From Eutypa lata (Eukaryota > Ascomycota > Sordariomycetes > Xylariales > Diatrypaceae), in NCBI GenBank assembly GCA_022661535.1, contig JAKULF010000015.1, positions 62,001 to 126,000 of the forward strand: a DNA stretch of 64,000 bases, read 5' to 3'. Below are positions 22,958-34,800 of the stretch, piece after piece. Made by a program: the position numbers and the translations under genes. The notes beneath the pieces were generated by a model. The model saw only the letters and a program-made list of their open reading frames with translations. It did no database searches and was not told the origin of the DNA. Numbering within the stretch: the first letter of the stretch is position 1; each line of letters opens with the position of its first letter.

Positions 22958-23582
22958 TTGGGGGCTTCCTGTTTACCTAGACGTCAACTCGTACTATCTC
23001 TACGGCAAGGGACTTTTTCGAAATATATAGCGAAGGCAAACATGCACATATATGATAGAACGGGATCCTGCAGGTCATCGCCAATAGCGCACTACCTGTC
23101 AGAATTCAGGGTCATCACAGGCATTGCCGGGAAGCTTGGTTCTGTATTTGGTTCGAATCTGGAAATCTCTAGCTAAATATGACGTTAATGACTATTGTCC
23201 CCTATTGCCACCAAGCAACGCCGCATCCACTTTGATACGTATTGTTTCTGTTTATCATCATTCCTGACGAGATCGATTAAATAATGAGCTTTGCTATTTG
23301 TGCTATATCCCATTGGATATTTCTGCTGTGTCATAGGGAAAAAGGGGGAAGGGAGGTGTAGAATTTTGAACAAGGTGTAAATAGCATCACTCAATACTAT
23401 GGTCAAAGTGAGGTGTGCTATAAGAGATCACAAGGGTGTCATGACTTCAAATCTCTGGGGAGTTGATCACGATGTATGAATGAAGTGAGATTCGGAAGAC
23501 ATGGGGGTTTCTGTTTATTAATAGACTAGGTATCTCATCAGATAGATTTTATCTTAATACAACATCCCTTCTCCAATTATTC
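22958..23582. other. Spacer, no gene seen
   Basis: Presumed 3' flank of the monooxygenase. Short frames only (for example 22958-23176, +), without family motifs. Confidence 0.4.
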
Positions 23583-24080
23583 TCTTGTTCGACTGGAATT
23601 TGAGTTTTCAGTTTCCAAGAATGTATTGCTAGAGAAAATCAGGAACATGCTGCTTGGTGTCAAACAAGGTCACCGTCATGAGAGGTGTAATGGTAGCGTC
23701 TTTCTCGTTGAAAAGCGAGGTAGTATCGCCCGTGTAACTTCCGATCGCTCTTCTGTTTGACTAGAACATGAATGTACTGCTGAAGAAAATCAGGGATCTG
23801 TTGCTTGTGGTCCAGCAAGATCACCGTCAAGAGAGGCGCAGTGATATCGTCTTTCTCGGTGAAAGGCGATGCAGGATTACCCGTGTAACTTCCTATCCCT
23901 CTTCTGTTTAACCTGAACAGAGAAGTACTGCTGGAGACAATCAGGGACTTGTTGCTTGTTGTCCATCAAAGTCAGCGTTAAGACAGGCGCAATGGAAACG
24001 GCTCTCTCGGTGAAATCGATATCACATCGCCCGTGTGATCAAAGCGGCGAGTTCGTCCTATCCCTAGTTAGTTCATCCAC
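23583..24080 (-). repeat. 151-bp tandem repeat within a DED1-type helicase relic
   Basis: Three units repeat with a period of 151 bp: the landmark GCT-(A/G)(A/G)AGA(A/C)AATCAGG begins at 23628, 23779 and 23930. Each unit also carries CACCGTCA, a TCTTTCTCGgTGAAA word and ATCGCCCGTGT. Read on the minus strand, a unit encodes an ATSFFxEKD...LLTVTLLDxKQQIPDFLQQ-like segment. This corresponds to the end of the helicase C domain of DED1-type RNA helicases (ATSFY...and the conserved VPxFL). Because 151 is not a multiple of three, the units alternate frame and cannot form one protein. Confidence 0.7.
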
Positions 24081-24570
24081 TCTTTAAACCAAAAAGGTTC
24101 CGTACTTACCAATTCGATGGAGGCAGTCCTAAACCCCATCATAATCCATGCTAGGCAGGTCATAGTTGATAACATGCATGCCATCTCGTACGTCAATACC
24201 TCTAGCGATGACACCAGTGGTGACGAGAAGAGGAGCCCTTCCAGCGCGGAATGCTGTTATCTTTTTGATGAGTAAGGCATTACTTGGGCATCGTCTCTCT
24301 TAGTGAAAAACGATGTAGCATCGCCCGTATGACCAATGCGGCTAGTTTGTCCCATTCAGTGGACGTGTTCCTGGATCCCACTATGATCCATGCTAAGCTG
24401 GTCATAGTTGATGACGTGCGTGGCATTGCTGACCTCAATAGCTTGGACAGTAACACCCGTGATGCCGAGGAGAGGAGCCTTGCCAGCGCGAAAACCAGCT
24501 TTGCCAGTGGCGACGCTCTCATCGAGTCCTTTCGCTCTCCTTGCGAGCAGTACAAAGCTAACCTCAACCG
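24020..24570 (-). pseudogene. Decayed DED1-type DEAD-box helicase, C-domain duplicated
   Basis: Two diverged copies of the same helicase segment lie head to tail on the minus strand. The copy at about 24500-24300 reads FRAGKAPLLGITGV...THVINYDQLS, then a stop, then [17 protein letters not shown]. The copy at about 24260-24070 reads [20 protein letters not shown]...[11 protein letters not shown], a stop, and a broken HRIG. These are motif V (VATDVAARGLD in DED1), the NYD(L/M)P signature and motif VI (HRIGRTGR). The 151-bp units follow downstream as further copies of the C-terminal end. In-frame stops and frameshifts make it non-functional. A minus-strand stretch near 25230-25350 containing TTRERERR may be the upstream motif IV region (TxRERE) of the same gene, but this is uncertain. 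DED1 family members unwind mRNA during translation initiation. Confidence 0.7.
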
Positions 24571-24589
24571 TATCTAGAAGAAAATAGCA

Positions 24590-24800
24590 GCGAAGCTAGC
24601 TTCTTTCCAACTGCTCTAGGGTAATGATAGAAGTATAGAAGTGGGGAATTAAATTAGGTGATGGAGGGGGGGGGGTAAAAGGGTGAAATAAATCATAGAA
24701 GAGGGGGAAAGCAGGGACGGGAAGGGAAAATCGGAGGAATAGAAGGTAACTTGTAAGAATATCGATAGAGCTGCTCGAAGGATAGATTGCCAGCGTTTCT
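24590..24800. repeat. Purine-rich segment, copy 1 of a local repeat
   Basis: Contains a G-run (GGGGGGGGGG near 24667-24677) in a purine-rich tract. Words GGGTGAAATAAATCATAGAAG and TAGAAGGTAAC...ATAGAGCTG match GGGTAAAATAGAGCATAGAAG and TAGAAGGTATC...AAAGCTG at about 27610-27695. The word GCTAGCTTCTTTCCAACT at 24595 recurs at about 27781 and, less exactly, at about 320. The order of these blocks differs between copies, so this looks like a rearranged dispersed repeat. Confidence 0.45.
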
Positions 24801-27400
24801 ATTGTGTATGTTGCGAAGGATACCTTGCTATACACGCGTAGACGAATGTATGGCAAGGCAAGGCCACTTTCACATGCCACATGCTTTACGGCAACCAGCC
24901 CTGTACTTCTTGATACCATAGTTCTGGCCAACAGGATTGTCGACGGCACCGGTGGCCGCTATGCTAATTGTAAGAAAGCAGAACGGGCTAAGATACCGTT
25001 CTGCCAAGATGGGAAAATATATTCCGTAATTACTTGGAATATTCTCGCAGGTCGGGGTGTGCAGCGCGACTCTACCACGGTATTCGCCTGCGGCACTCTC
25101 TTGATCAAAGCTTAGATGGAGGAAGAAGCTGGCCGGGTGAAGAGAAGGTAGAGTGAAAAGCAAGGAGGGTGAGCAAAAGTCCTGGGATAGTAAAACATGA
25201 GATCCGGTGATCTTCAGCCTTTGGTAATACTAAGGAGCTGAGTGTAGATACTTCCGAATATGCCACAAGACGTACTGTATGCGGCGTTCTCTTTCCCTTG
25301 TCGTGTAGAGGTGAGCCCGTTGGCTATGCTCATTGCTTCTCGAAGGGCCTTCCTTGACACCGTTGCCTTCTGAACTCTGGTTCCAACTATACTTGTGACG
25401 GTTTCCAAGTTGCCGTTTCCTTGTATGTGGCGCGTGTGTCGGAGAACATAGATCCCCTGTGCTTGTAGAATTCTCATTTGATGAGGTGAGCCTGGTAGGG
25501 ACGTTCTGAGCGCGAACCTTCAGGATATCCACTGCGAATCGTAGCGTTAGTGATGATCTTTTTTGAGGTATATACGGTATTTCAAAACGAGTCATTGTAT
25601 AGGTTACTAACTTCAAGATATTCAGTTGCATGTTGTCACGGGGCAACTTGTATGCCTCGTGGTGCTAAGGGGACGAGTAGTTTGAAAAGAATATTAGGCT
25701 AATGTCAGATCATCAGGGTGTTAGTTAATGGACATGTGGATGGCCTGGTAACCTGAGGGGGTAAGCAAAGATGATCTTGTGAACGTACTTGCCTTGGTTC
25801 TTTGTTTATGAAGGCAGCATAGGTAGTTGCCAATGTTCAATATGATGAAATTGCCTTGGAAAAGTAATACGTTTACTAGATGCAATACAAGCTCAGTAAA
25901 GTTGACTGCGCTTGCAGGCCGAAGACTGAAAAGAAAAAGAAAAAGAAAAAGAAAATCAGATGTAATTAATCAATATGGAAGAATGCATGTATGTAGGTTC
26001 AATGAGTATGAGGTCACTTACACGTAGGCAAGTAGGTACCTAAGGTAGGGTGGTTTGATTGGTAGGTACGTGTATGCCAAAGCAGCTGGTCTGAACTCTG
26101 AGATAACATGCATTGCGGATCTCACACGAGGCATAAATACCGTATAAGCAAAGGGTAGACGATCTAGCCCTGTAGTGTAGGTATCCAACTCACGGCGATA
26201 AGACGTCAGCCGCAACAATTTTGGTTGGAAAATTGGGCCAAGCAAGCTCACGCTAAGATATAAATCGGCCCAATCATATTATCCATAGCGTGCTACCACT
26301 TACCATTTTAGTACGCTTCAGCGCCTATAGAGAACTGTTGCAGGAGACGTCTTATCGCCCCTACTCTAGTTGGATAACCCCAATAGAATGGCATGTAGGA
26401 TGACATATGATGGGTCATAACAAGATGGTGGTGCCTGTCACTTGTATTGTGCATGCGTGTATCTGTTGGATTTGACAACCTATTTGCAAAGTACCGTGGA
26501 GGAAATGTGTTTACAAAGAGCATTTTCGGTTTGAAACCTTCAGCGCCCTTGGGTCTAGTTAACTGTAGGTTATGTGACTTGGAGCTTAATTATCACGTGA
26601 TTTGTTTAACGACACATTACCTCCCAAGCCTTCAATTCATACATCACAAGTGTTAGCATGTACGTCGGTATTTCCCTTCTTGTACCATTACCATTCATCT
26701 TTTCTTCTCTATATCTCTCTTTACATGTAGTGGGTAGGTAGGCATCATGCACAGTCCAACGCAGACTATGCTAGGAACCTCTCAATTAAGTATATTAGGC
26801 CTGACACAGAGGCGACTTAATAAGGATGGCTACCTTAAGCAGGCTGTATGTATAGTCAGGGAGTACTTAAGCTAGCTGGCTAGTAGCAGTAGGTCTTGGA
26901 GTAGATCACTGTAAATAGCGGAGCGCTTGTTCATCCGTGTAGTTGTTTCCCTCTACAATTGAATTTGGATAGTTGCTATATGGGCAGTGAACTACCCTTA
27001 GACCTGCATGCTACCTGCCAGGTTCTCGTGCCAACCACTGTGAGTGGCCTGGTACTGGCGTTGGTCGTCCTAAACGCGTGATAGATAAAATATAACTTGT
27101 AGAAAAAGGCATAACGGATGATGTTCGTCCTCCTAGATAGATTCGGCACAAGTGAACAGTATGTGTAGGGCTTGCTATTGAGAATACCTAACGGCGTCCT
27201 AACTATACGAATAATTACAATATCGGTACTATCGTACAGCGCAAGTCTTGCTGTCGTATAGTTCAAATCTTGCGGCAAAGGGTAAAATCACGCGGGGGAG
27301 CGGGACTTCTCCACCGTGAGTTGTATCACGGGCTTCGATGACATGGATCGGCGGCTTGGGGCGCTAGGACATGTAGCCGCCCTCGTTCAAACCTGATGTA
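24801..27400. other. Gene-poor stretch with short relic frames
   Basis: No intact gene. Short frames on the minus strand (24870-25163, 25230-25646, 26018-26251, 26976-27278) carry no clear domain. A run of AGAAAA/AAGAAA lies at about 25930-25955, and TACGTAGG/TAGGTACC words at about 26020-26070. The last relic of the DED1-type helicase may extend to about 25350. Confidence 0.35.
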
Positions 27401-27404
27401 TGGG

Positions 27405-27545
27405 CAGGTTTCTATCCCTTGTCTCCCACTCTCCTTCCCTCCTACTCTCCTCCATCCTCCCACTATCCCCCCTCGCCTTCTCTCTTCCTCCTACCCTCCT
27501 CCTCCCCTCCTCCTCCCACTCTTCCCTTTTTTTCTTTTTCTTTAA
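27405..27545 (+). repeat. Polypyrimidine tract
   Basis: About 140 bp almost entirely of C and T on the plus strand (runs of CTCC, CCTC, TCTT and a final TTTTTTTCTTTTTC). Long homopurine/homopyrimidine tracts can form triplex (H-DNA) and are often promoter-proximal. No gene clearly starts here, so a regulatory role is speculative. Confidence 0.6.
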
Positions 27546-27599
27546 GAAGTCCTTTAAAGCCGAGCACACGTCTCCAGAAACCACTTCATCGAAATAATC

Positions 27600-28075
27600 A
27601 CTATAAGAAGGGTAGTTTGAATAAAGCATGGAAGGGTAAAATAGAGCATAGAAGCGACAACGCCTAGAAGGTATCCTATAGGAATAGCAATAAAGCTGGT
27701 ATTGGATTCGTATGTCGAGACAACGTCAGCTTTGAACTAGGAGAATTGGGTCTTGTTGATGAACAGAGCAACCACGCAGGCTAGCTTCTTTCCAACTACT
27801 GTCGGTGATGTCTCGAATCTCGGATCGGTGGAGTTTCAGAGAACTCAAATCCTTGCGGGAAATGAGGAGTGTCTTGAAGGGACGAACATTCAACGTCTCC
27901 TACGTATGGTCAGTTATGCCTAGGCAATGAAGTTGTTCAATACTTACTGGTGTGGTTCTAACCGATTCTTGGCCGTACCCCAATACCGTGCTCTGCCAGA
28001 GACCGTATCAATAGCAACACCTGTTACAGTGACCTGATTAACTCTCTCGTCGTCAACCCCTTCGAATTCCCTTCA
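27600..28075 (-). pseudogene. Unidentified relic coding segments
   Basis: On the minus strand 28070-27950 reads open as EFEGVDDERVNQVTVTGV... to a GTAAGT donor near 27948. Further down, 27905-27740 reads open as FKTLLISRKDLSSLKLHRSE...SSWKEASLRG. The phases of the two pieces do not join, so the gene seems broken. The SSWKEAS DNA word (GCTAGCTTCTTTCCAACT on the plus strand) is the one shared with 24595 and, less exactly, with 320. Family not recognised. Confidence 0.3.
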
Positions 28076-29720
28076 GGGTATATCTGACCATGCGTCTCAA
28101 TTTTATTAGTTAGTATCTGAGGACCAGCGTCCTAGCCTTGCAAGACTTTTTAGCCGGTTGGGATCATTTGCTTGATGTCGGTTCAGGAAGTCGGAAGCCC
28201 TGTGCAAGAAACTTCCCTGTTGGCTCCTGCCTGGCAATACGTGTTCATCGCAGCTGCTATGTTGGTTGGATTAGGTGGATGATGAGAAAGTCCACGTCAG
28301 ACTCTTCCTAGGAAGCAACATTCTAACAGCCATTTGTTATGGATAGAGGCGGTCTCTGGAAGAGCACGGTAAAATACCCACCCACTGTAACAGGAGTTGT
28401 TATATGGACCCAAGGAAGGGTACGATATTGTGTCGCGAAGAATGTAGATGGTGCGAAAGTCCAGGTCAATGAACTGTTCCTAGGAACTTGGATGAAGATG
28501 AAGAACATGGGTAGCAGACGCGGTTGAAAACAGCCAGACATGTTGGAGCAGGGGTGATTCGGGTGACTTCTAATTTCTTGCACAGGGATCTCGCAAGGAC
28601 GCAGCAGAGGGTTACGACGCATGGCCAAGGGCAGACCACTGCGGGTGGCCGATATCTTTCTGATACATACAAGTGTTAGCGATATTATGATGAAATGGAG
28701 AATGTCTTCATAGAGGATGTGGTCGATGACAGTGGACAGTAGAAAGAATATAAGAAATGCGAGAAAGTGATGCGTAAATAGTTGAGTGAACGAGCAGAAG
28801 ATGTCTGCAGAGTGATTCAACTGCGGGAAAGAAATGGTAGGGGTACGTTGCATTCAAACAACCATCAGAATCAACCAACCTTTCCGTCCGATTGGCATCA
28901 GTGATACGAATTTCCAAAGTAAATGTGATTCGTTGATGGTTATTGATGGATTAGGTAAAGGTGAACATAAAGAAGTCTTTTTGGAAACAGAAGCTCGTTA
29001 AATGATGTTAGGTTAAAGCATCAAGGGTGTATGTACGACACAAGATGACGTACCGGGTCACACGTGTTGGGTAGTTACCTAAATAGCAGTGGTCTGCCCA
29101 CTACGTCTTGGTTCTTTCTCGTGCCCGGTTCCTTCAAATTGGTACCCAGACGACCTGCGATTTGGCTGTCATGGTGATCTAACTTCAATGTAAGTGACAC
29201 TAGTCATCGAAGTTTAAAAGAGAGTAGATATCGTACCTTGGACCATGCGGAATGGGAATTGATGGGGATAGTATGCTTCTTGACTCTCTTGTTCTTCTGT
29301 CGTTTGATCTCTTCTACATTAGACAAGACACACATGATGTATATGTTCCATTATCAACATACCTATCCTCAATTGTAGTCGTATATACCTGACATCTCCT
29401 CTTGTATCTCTCGCAGGTGTCGTCGAAGGTAGGTCTTGGTGAATCTGAAAAGAAAGAAAGTCAATATGAAGGAAGAAAATAAATATGCAACAACAAGTGG
29501 TGCGGAGTATCCGAAAGACACCTCGAATATAAGGGAGAGAACCTTGACTCAATAGGTATATTGCGTCAACAGAGCGCAATATGTGCTGATTTCTTATTGG
29601 AAGCCGTTCAACCTGGATGTAAGATAAATAAATTGAAGAGAGGATGTTGGACGAAGGAGTCAGCCACCACAGCCTACAGCCCCTGATCGTGAAGTTTAGG
29701 TAGCTGAATCTACTACATAC
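28076..29720. other. Gene-free stretch
   Basis: Frames on the minus strand (28323-28853, 29319-29579) lack domain signatures, start contexts or splice-linked partners. The stretches at 28285-28320 and 28450-28490 share a GTCCA(C/G)GTCA...TTCCTAGGAA word. No gene is supported. Confidence 0.4.
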
Positions 29721-29731
29721 CTCCTACCCTT

Positions 29732-29966
29732 GAGTCATCCTATCCGGGCTATAAATTTCGGGCTATATTATTTTGGCAGCTGCCATATAGTTCCTACCAC
29801 TTACGTATGGCAACCACCACCTACTTACTTACAATTAATTGTGCTGATGAAATGATAATAGCAGCTAGACTCTAGGTGGTGATGACTACGTAGGTGGTAA
29901 TTACTGTATGTAGGTGATAGGGAACTATATGGCAGCTGCCAAAATATTATAGCCCGGATAGGATGG
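29732..29966. mobile_element. MITE with ~45-bp terminal inverted repeats
   Basis: The left end from 29737 (ATCCTATCCGGGCTATA, then ATTATTTTGGCAGCTGCC and ATATAGTTCC) is the reverse complement of the right end up to 29964. The only difference is a 15-bp insertion in the left arm, made by duplication of CGGGCTATA. Both sides are flanked by the same 11 bases, CTCCTACCCTT (29721-29731 and 29967-29977), an exact target-site duplication. The interior has no coding capacity. TIRs with 9-11-bp duplications are typical of Mutator-like (MULE) elements, so this is probably a non-autonomous MULE-type MITE; the superfamily assignment is inference from duplication length. Confidence 0.75.
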
Positions 29967-29977
29967 CTCCTACCCTT

Positions 29978-31816
29978 AACCTACTACATATCTACATACC
30001 TACATACGCACCTTCCACTACATACACATGTACATACATGCATGCATCATACATGTAGGTAGGTACCTATGTACCTATGCTTTTTCTTTTTGTCCCTCAT
30101 ATCATCACTACAATTGCAACAGTGATAACAGTAATAATACAAAAGTGAACCACTTCACCTGGGCTCCATCTAGAATGATTCCTTCGTCTGGTCATACCTT
30201 TAGACAGTTCATATCTCCATCACCTACATATTATGAAGTTCATTCATTTGTTTCCTAGTATACAATATCCACATGCTATTAGAATCACCATCAGCCCGCC
30301 GGCAACTCCGAGCAATCGGCTGGATTGTGGTGGGAAACCTTCACCAACTCGAACCGCACCCATCAAGGTCGGGTTCGGTTACTGAACTTCCCATCCACAT
30401 TCTTCACGACTAGCTACTGCGCTCTGTCTGCTGTGTGGAATTAGCTGTGGAATACAGTTACTGTACAACATTCCATCTCGGGCTATATTTCACCTGAATC
30501 GAAGCAACCACATCTCTGTTCACCAGCATCCAAGCACATTAGATAGCTCCTGAAATCCATTGAAACAGTAAGTTGCAGTTTCTTTAGTACGTTATTCCTT
30601 ATATTTGTGTTCGCGTTGAGCTTTGACTTCGCGGCTCACTCACAATGATGCTCAATTATTGACGATACCCAGTTGAATCCTAAATATTTTACTTTACAAC
30701 ATGGAGCCCATCAACATGACAAAGAGAAATACGGAGTCGAGAAGAATGTAATACACTGGAAGTGGGTTAGTAAGTCAACATAATACCAGAAGTCCGCCTC
30801 CTTATGAAACCAAAACCACTAACAGAACTGATAAATCAAGTTACAGCGTGGTCCTAGAACTACAAGAAATGAAGTCAACGATAGCCACACGATATCACCG
30901 CGAGCATTCGGCAGTACGACTGCCGAAACCTACAAGAAACCGGCGCCGAGGTACTCCGGTACCTATTACATCCGCGAAACAGCGGTGGTAAAGTCATAGG
31001 GAACGCTAATGAGGGTTGTACGATTGAGGAGGACTTCAAGTCCTGTGTCATACCTTCGGTAAAGCGGCGCGAGCTGTGAGTGTCTGCGCACCGGCATATT
31101 ACGCAGACCTTGCTTGTGAGCAGGCACGGAGATATTTCGACCATCTTTATTCGCCAGCAGCTCATGGCATTTGCGCCAGACGGTTGCACCAGACGGTGTT
31201 CACCCAGCAGATAGATGTACGATGGAACCATCCGAATACTAATCGACGATAGTGGGTGAACTGGTAGGCGTGGACTATATCTGGGCCGGTGGTACGTTGA
31301 AGGGACAGGCTTGTATACCTAACTAGATACTTGTGAAGTAGGTAATTATGCAGAAACGTTATGTCACACGCAATGTTTCAGCAAGTCTCGTGTTGCGGGT
31401 TATAAGTTGGGTGTGTATGTACACACTTTGAGTAGTATTCAAATGCATTCGTCCATACCATACCGTTAGTCAAAATGGCGCTCAAATGCCGTAAGACCAG
31501 CTTTTAGCACTAGGATGTTAATTATGCCCTTAGAGGTGAAATTAAGTATAGGTCGTGATTGAGCTCTGTTATTTGTGGCCATATCCCTAGCACGTGCCGT
31601 AGGTAGCTTATATGTCTGATACCCCTGGTTAAGTACCTACCTACTTATAGAGCTTATACCTACATATATCCCTACGTCCTCTTCATACCGGGCACCTACC
31701 TACACCCGCCCCCTTTCTTCCTACCCGTAGCCCCATCCTCCCATCCCTTTAATCATGCCCGCCTCCCCAATCCGTCCATCCATTCATTCATTCACCCATC
31801 TATCTATCTACCCCGT
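29978..31816. other. Spacer downstream of the LAA1-like gene
   Basis: CATACATG/TAGGTACC microsatellite-like words at 30000-30080. A minus-strand frame at 30875-31231 has several cysteines but no recognisable domain. A pyrimidine-rich stretch with TATCTATC words at 31640-31815 runs up to the stop codon of the neighbouring gene and is probably its 3' UTR. Confidence 0.35.
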
Positions 31817-34800
31817 TTAACCTCCAAAATCCATCTTCAGTGCAATGCTCGGCTGGCCCCTATTGCCCTCCGCACCCCTGTCACCCCCTGCCCCACCGCC
31901 GGCTTTTTGTCCGGACCGGATGACTTCCTCCATGAAGGCTTTCTGCCCTTCATTCATGTTGGCCACGACGCCGCGGAACGCGTTCTGGTCCGCCGAGGCG
32001 AGCTCGAGCAAGCGAGCACTTGTTTCTCGGTAGACTGTTACGTCACCACTGCCCCCATTTCCACCAGCACCAGCACCACTTCCCTCAGTAGACGCCCGTG
32101 ATAGTAGCGCCGGCGCTATGACCGACATGGCGATCTGTCGGTGGGTCTCGCTGTCGCCGACGGCAGCGCTAGCGACGTAAAGAGTCAGCGTGTGGGCGAT
32201 GAGGCCGCGTGCGTGCTCCGGGTCCTCGGGGTCTGTGTTGGCTACGAAAGCGACTAGGCGCGGGAGCAAGTAGCGGGCTACGGACTGGTCGGCGGACGTG
32301 GGCGATGGTTGTAAGAGAAGTGATTTGATGCAGTTGGCAGCGATTTTAGCTGTCTGGAGAAGGGTAAACTTCTGTTAGTACATATATAGATCGGAATGGC
32401 GATGAAGAAAGAATAACCTCATGTAGAAAATAACGTAGGAAATGAGAGGGTGTGTGGATGAATGAAAACTTACCATTCGATCGCTTAAACAATCCATGGC
32501 CTCGTCAAGAAACCTAGCAACGAGAGGATCACTAGCAGGGAGCCGGTTCGCACCGCCCGTGAAGAGGATCGTAATGGCTAAAAGACAATTCTTCACGCAT
32601 CGCAACGAGGAGGGTGTTTCGCGCTTCTGGGCGTTGATATATATGCTCAGTAACCGGCGTAGACAGCCCTGGACCTGGGCATCGGTTGTTGTTGTGGTAG
32701 AGGATGGTTTGCCTTGTTGGGGATGGCTGGGCATGCACGCGACGAAGCGCTTGAATGTGGGTAGCGCCTGGGGTACGATGACTTCTTGGCATGGACCGGG
32801 CGTGGCGAGGATAGTCGCGAAAACGTGGATGATGCATGCGTGAAGATCTGTCTTGATGATGGAAGGAAACACCTCGGCTGCGTCGACGATGGCGTTGAGG
32901 CTGGTGCGGATGAGTAGAACGGCTTCTTCTGTTAGTTGGTGGCGAACTGGCTGATTCGCCTCGGTGAGGTTGGGCAGAAGTCCCGATAATACAAGTACGA
33001 TGATTCTCGTCAGCTCAAATAGCTGTTCGATATCCTCAGATAGATCGCCGTCCTCGGGCTGTTCCTTCTTCCTGGCCGACGGATGAGCAACACAGAGGGC
33101 TCGCGCAATCTCCACAATGACGCCTTGGACGTCAAGACCTTCCGTTAGTACGAGACGATCAAGTAAGTCCATCGTCTCGGAGAAGATGGCTTCGCGGTAG
33201 ATGGCATGGCCCGAGACGCTTGGGTGGAGGATCTTCTTAAGAGCCTGTAGAATCTCGAGCGTCTGCTCTTGTGTCGCCAATGAATCAGTCTGGCCAGGTC
33301 TTGTGGCGAGCGCCTCGAATGCGATACCGAACAGGACAAAGAAGAAGGCTACTGGTTCATCCCGATAGTTGATGTCAGCACCCTTCCCTTGCCCGTTTGT
33401 TGACGGCGCACCCGTCTCCTTCCCATCTAAGGCATCGAAGACGAATTCACTATCTTGCTCGATGAGGCTTGCAATGGCATCAACAAGCTTCAACCAAGAT
33501 TCCTGGTAAAATCTGAGAAGCGTTTCGCGGTTGAGAGCGGAGTAGATAGTGTCGAGACTACCTGACATGGACGGGGGGCCCAATGTCATGGAAATGTCGG
33601 GCTCGAACCTCAAGCGGGCGAACTCTCGTAAGGAAGCCAGCCATAGGGGTGTCAACGTCCCAATATGAGGCTTGAGTACATCGAGTAGGTACTTCTGCTC
33701 AGAGCTAGCCACCTGGAGGTCTGCCCAGGCTGAGAAGACCGACATCTTCACCATGACTTGGGCATTCGAGCTGAGGCCCTTGAGGTCACCAATGCCGGCA
33801 TTCTCCGTCTCGGCCGAGAAATTCTCTAGCGCAGTAACAAGTGTCTTCAGGATACGACCCATGCGGTCCACATCTGTGACAATACCCGTCGAGATGAAGG
33901 CGGCGCAGACATTAACAGCTTCCGAAGCCAGCTCCGGAGAGGAATCTGCAGCGAATGCCGGAGTCAGGGCCGAACCTATCTGAGCCTGATATTGCTCTAG
34001 GAGCATCGCCTCTTCGAAATCGGGATCTGGTGCTTTACCGAACATCTTCAAGACAGCCCCTATTATTTTCAACCCCCAGACCCTAGACTCTAATACACTA
34101 GAAGTGGATGCAGAGAACGCCATCCGTACAACGTCGGCAATTCTGCCTTGTAGTGCTATCTGGGCGGGTGATTCGCCATTTGTGGCAATATCCTTCCCGA
34201 TCAAGGCGAAGATATCATTGAGACAGCTCATCGCGAATGTCCGAACTTGCCAACGAAGAGGCTCTGCGTCGGAACTCGACGGCTCCTTTTCATCTTTGGT
34301 CACACCACCGGCTGCAGCAAAGCCGGCAACCTCTTCATCTTGGAGATCAAGCGCAGGGCCCTGCTTGGTTTCGAGAGCGCGTACTTCGTCGGCTGCCTTC
34401 GGCCGGGTCATCTTAAGAACATTTTGGAATCGTACCAACCAAGCACCAGTGTCTGTTAAGGAGGTCTGGCGCACCCAGTTTCGAATAATGTTGCGGACCC
34501 CATCATGCCCGGGCGATACATCCAGCACGAGCCAGAGTTGGTCCTCGAATCCTAAATCCGCAGCTGCAATAACATCGTACGAGTTCCTCTTCATGAGATT
34601 ATAAAGACCGTCAACAGCGACGTCACGCAAATCATGATGTTCCGAGTTCATATACTTTTGGAGGGTCTTGACGTAATCACTGAAAACCATGTGTCCCGGG
34701 GCGTAGAGAGACAGGTGCTCCAGGCAGGCCAAGCTAGCACTTTGTACTAGGATATCCTCTTCGTTTTGGAGTTGGCCTATTAGGGTAAGGATCAACTCGC

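Noticed and set aside
23628..24080. CRISPR-like array because of regular repeats
   Set aside because: Only three 151-bp units, coding-derived, without unique spacers between short repeats; the host is a fungus.
31845..32101. Plus-strand frames over the C-terminal exon of the LAA1-like gene
   Set aside because: Shadow frames of a G/C-rich coding exon on the opposite strand.
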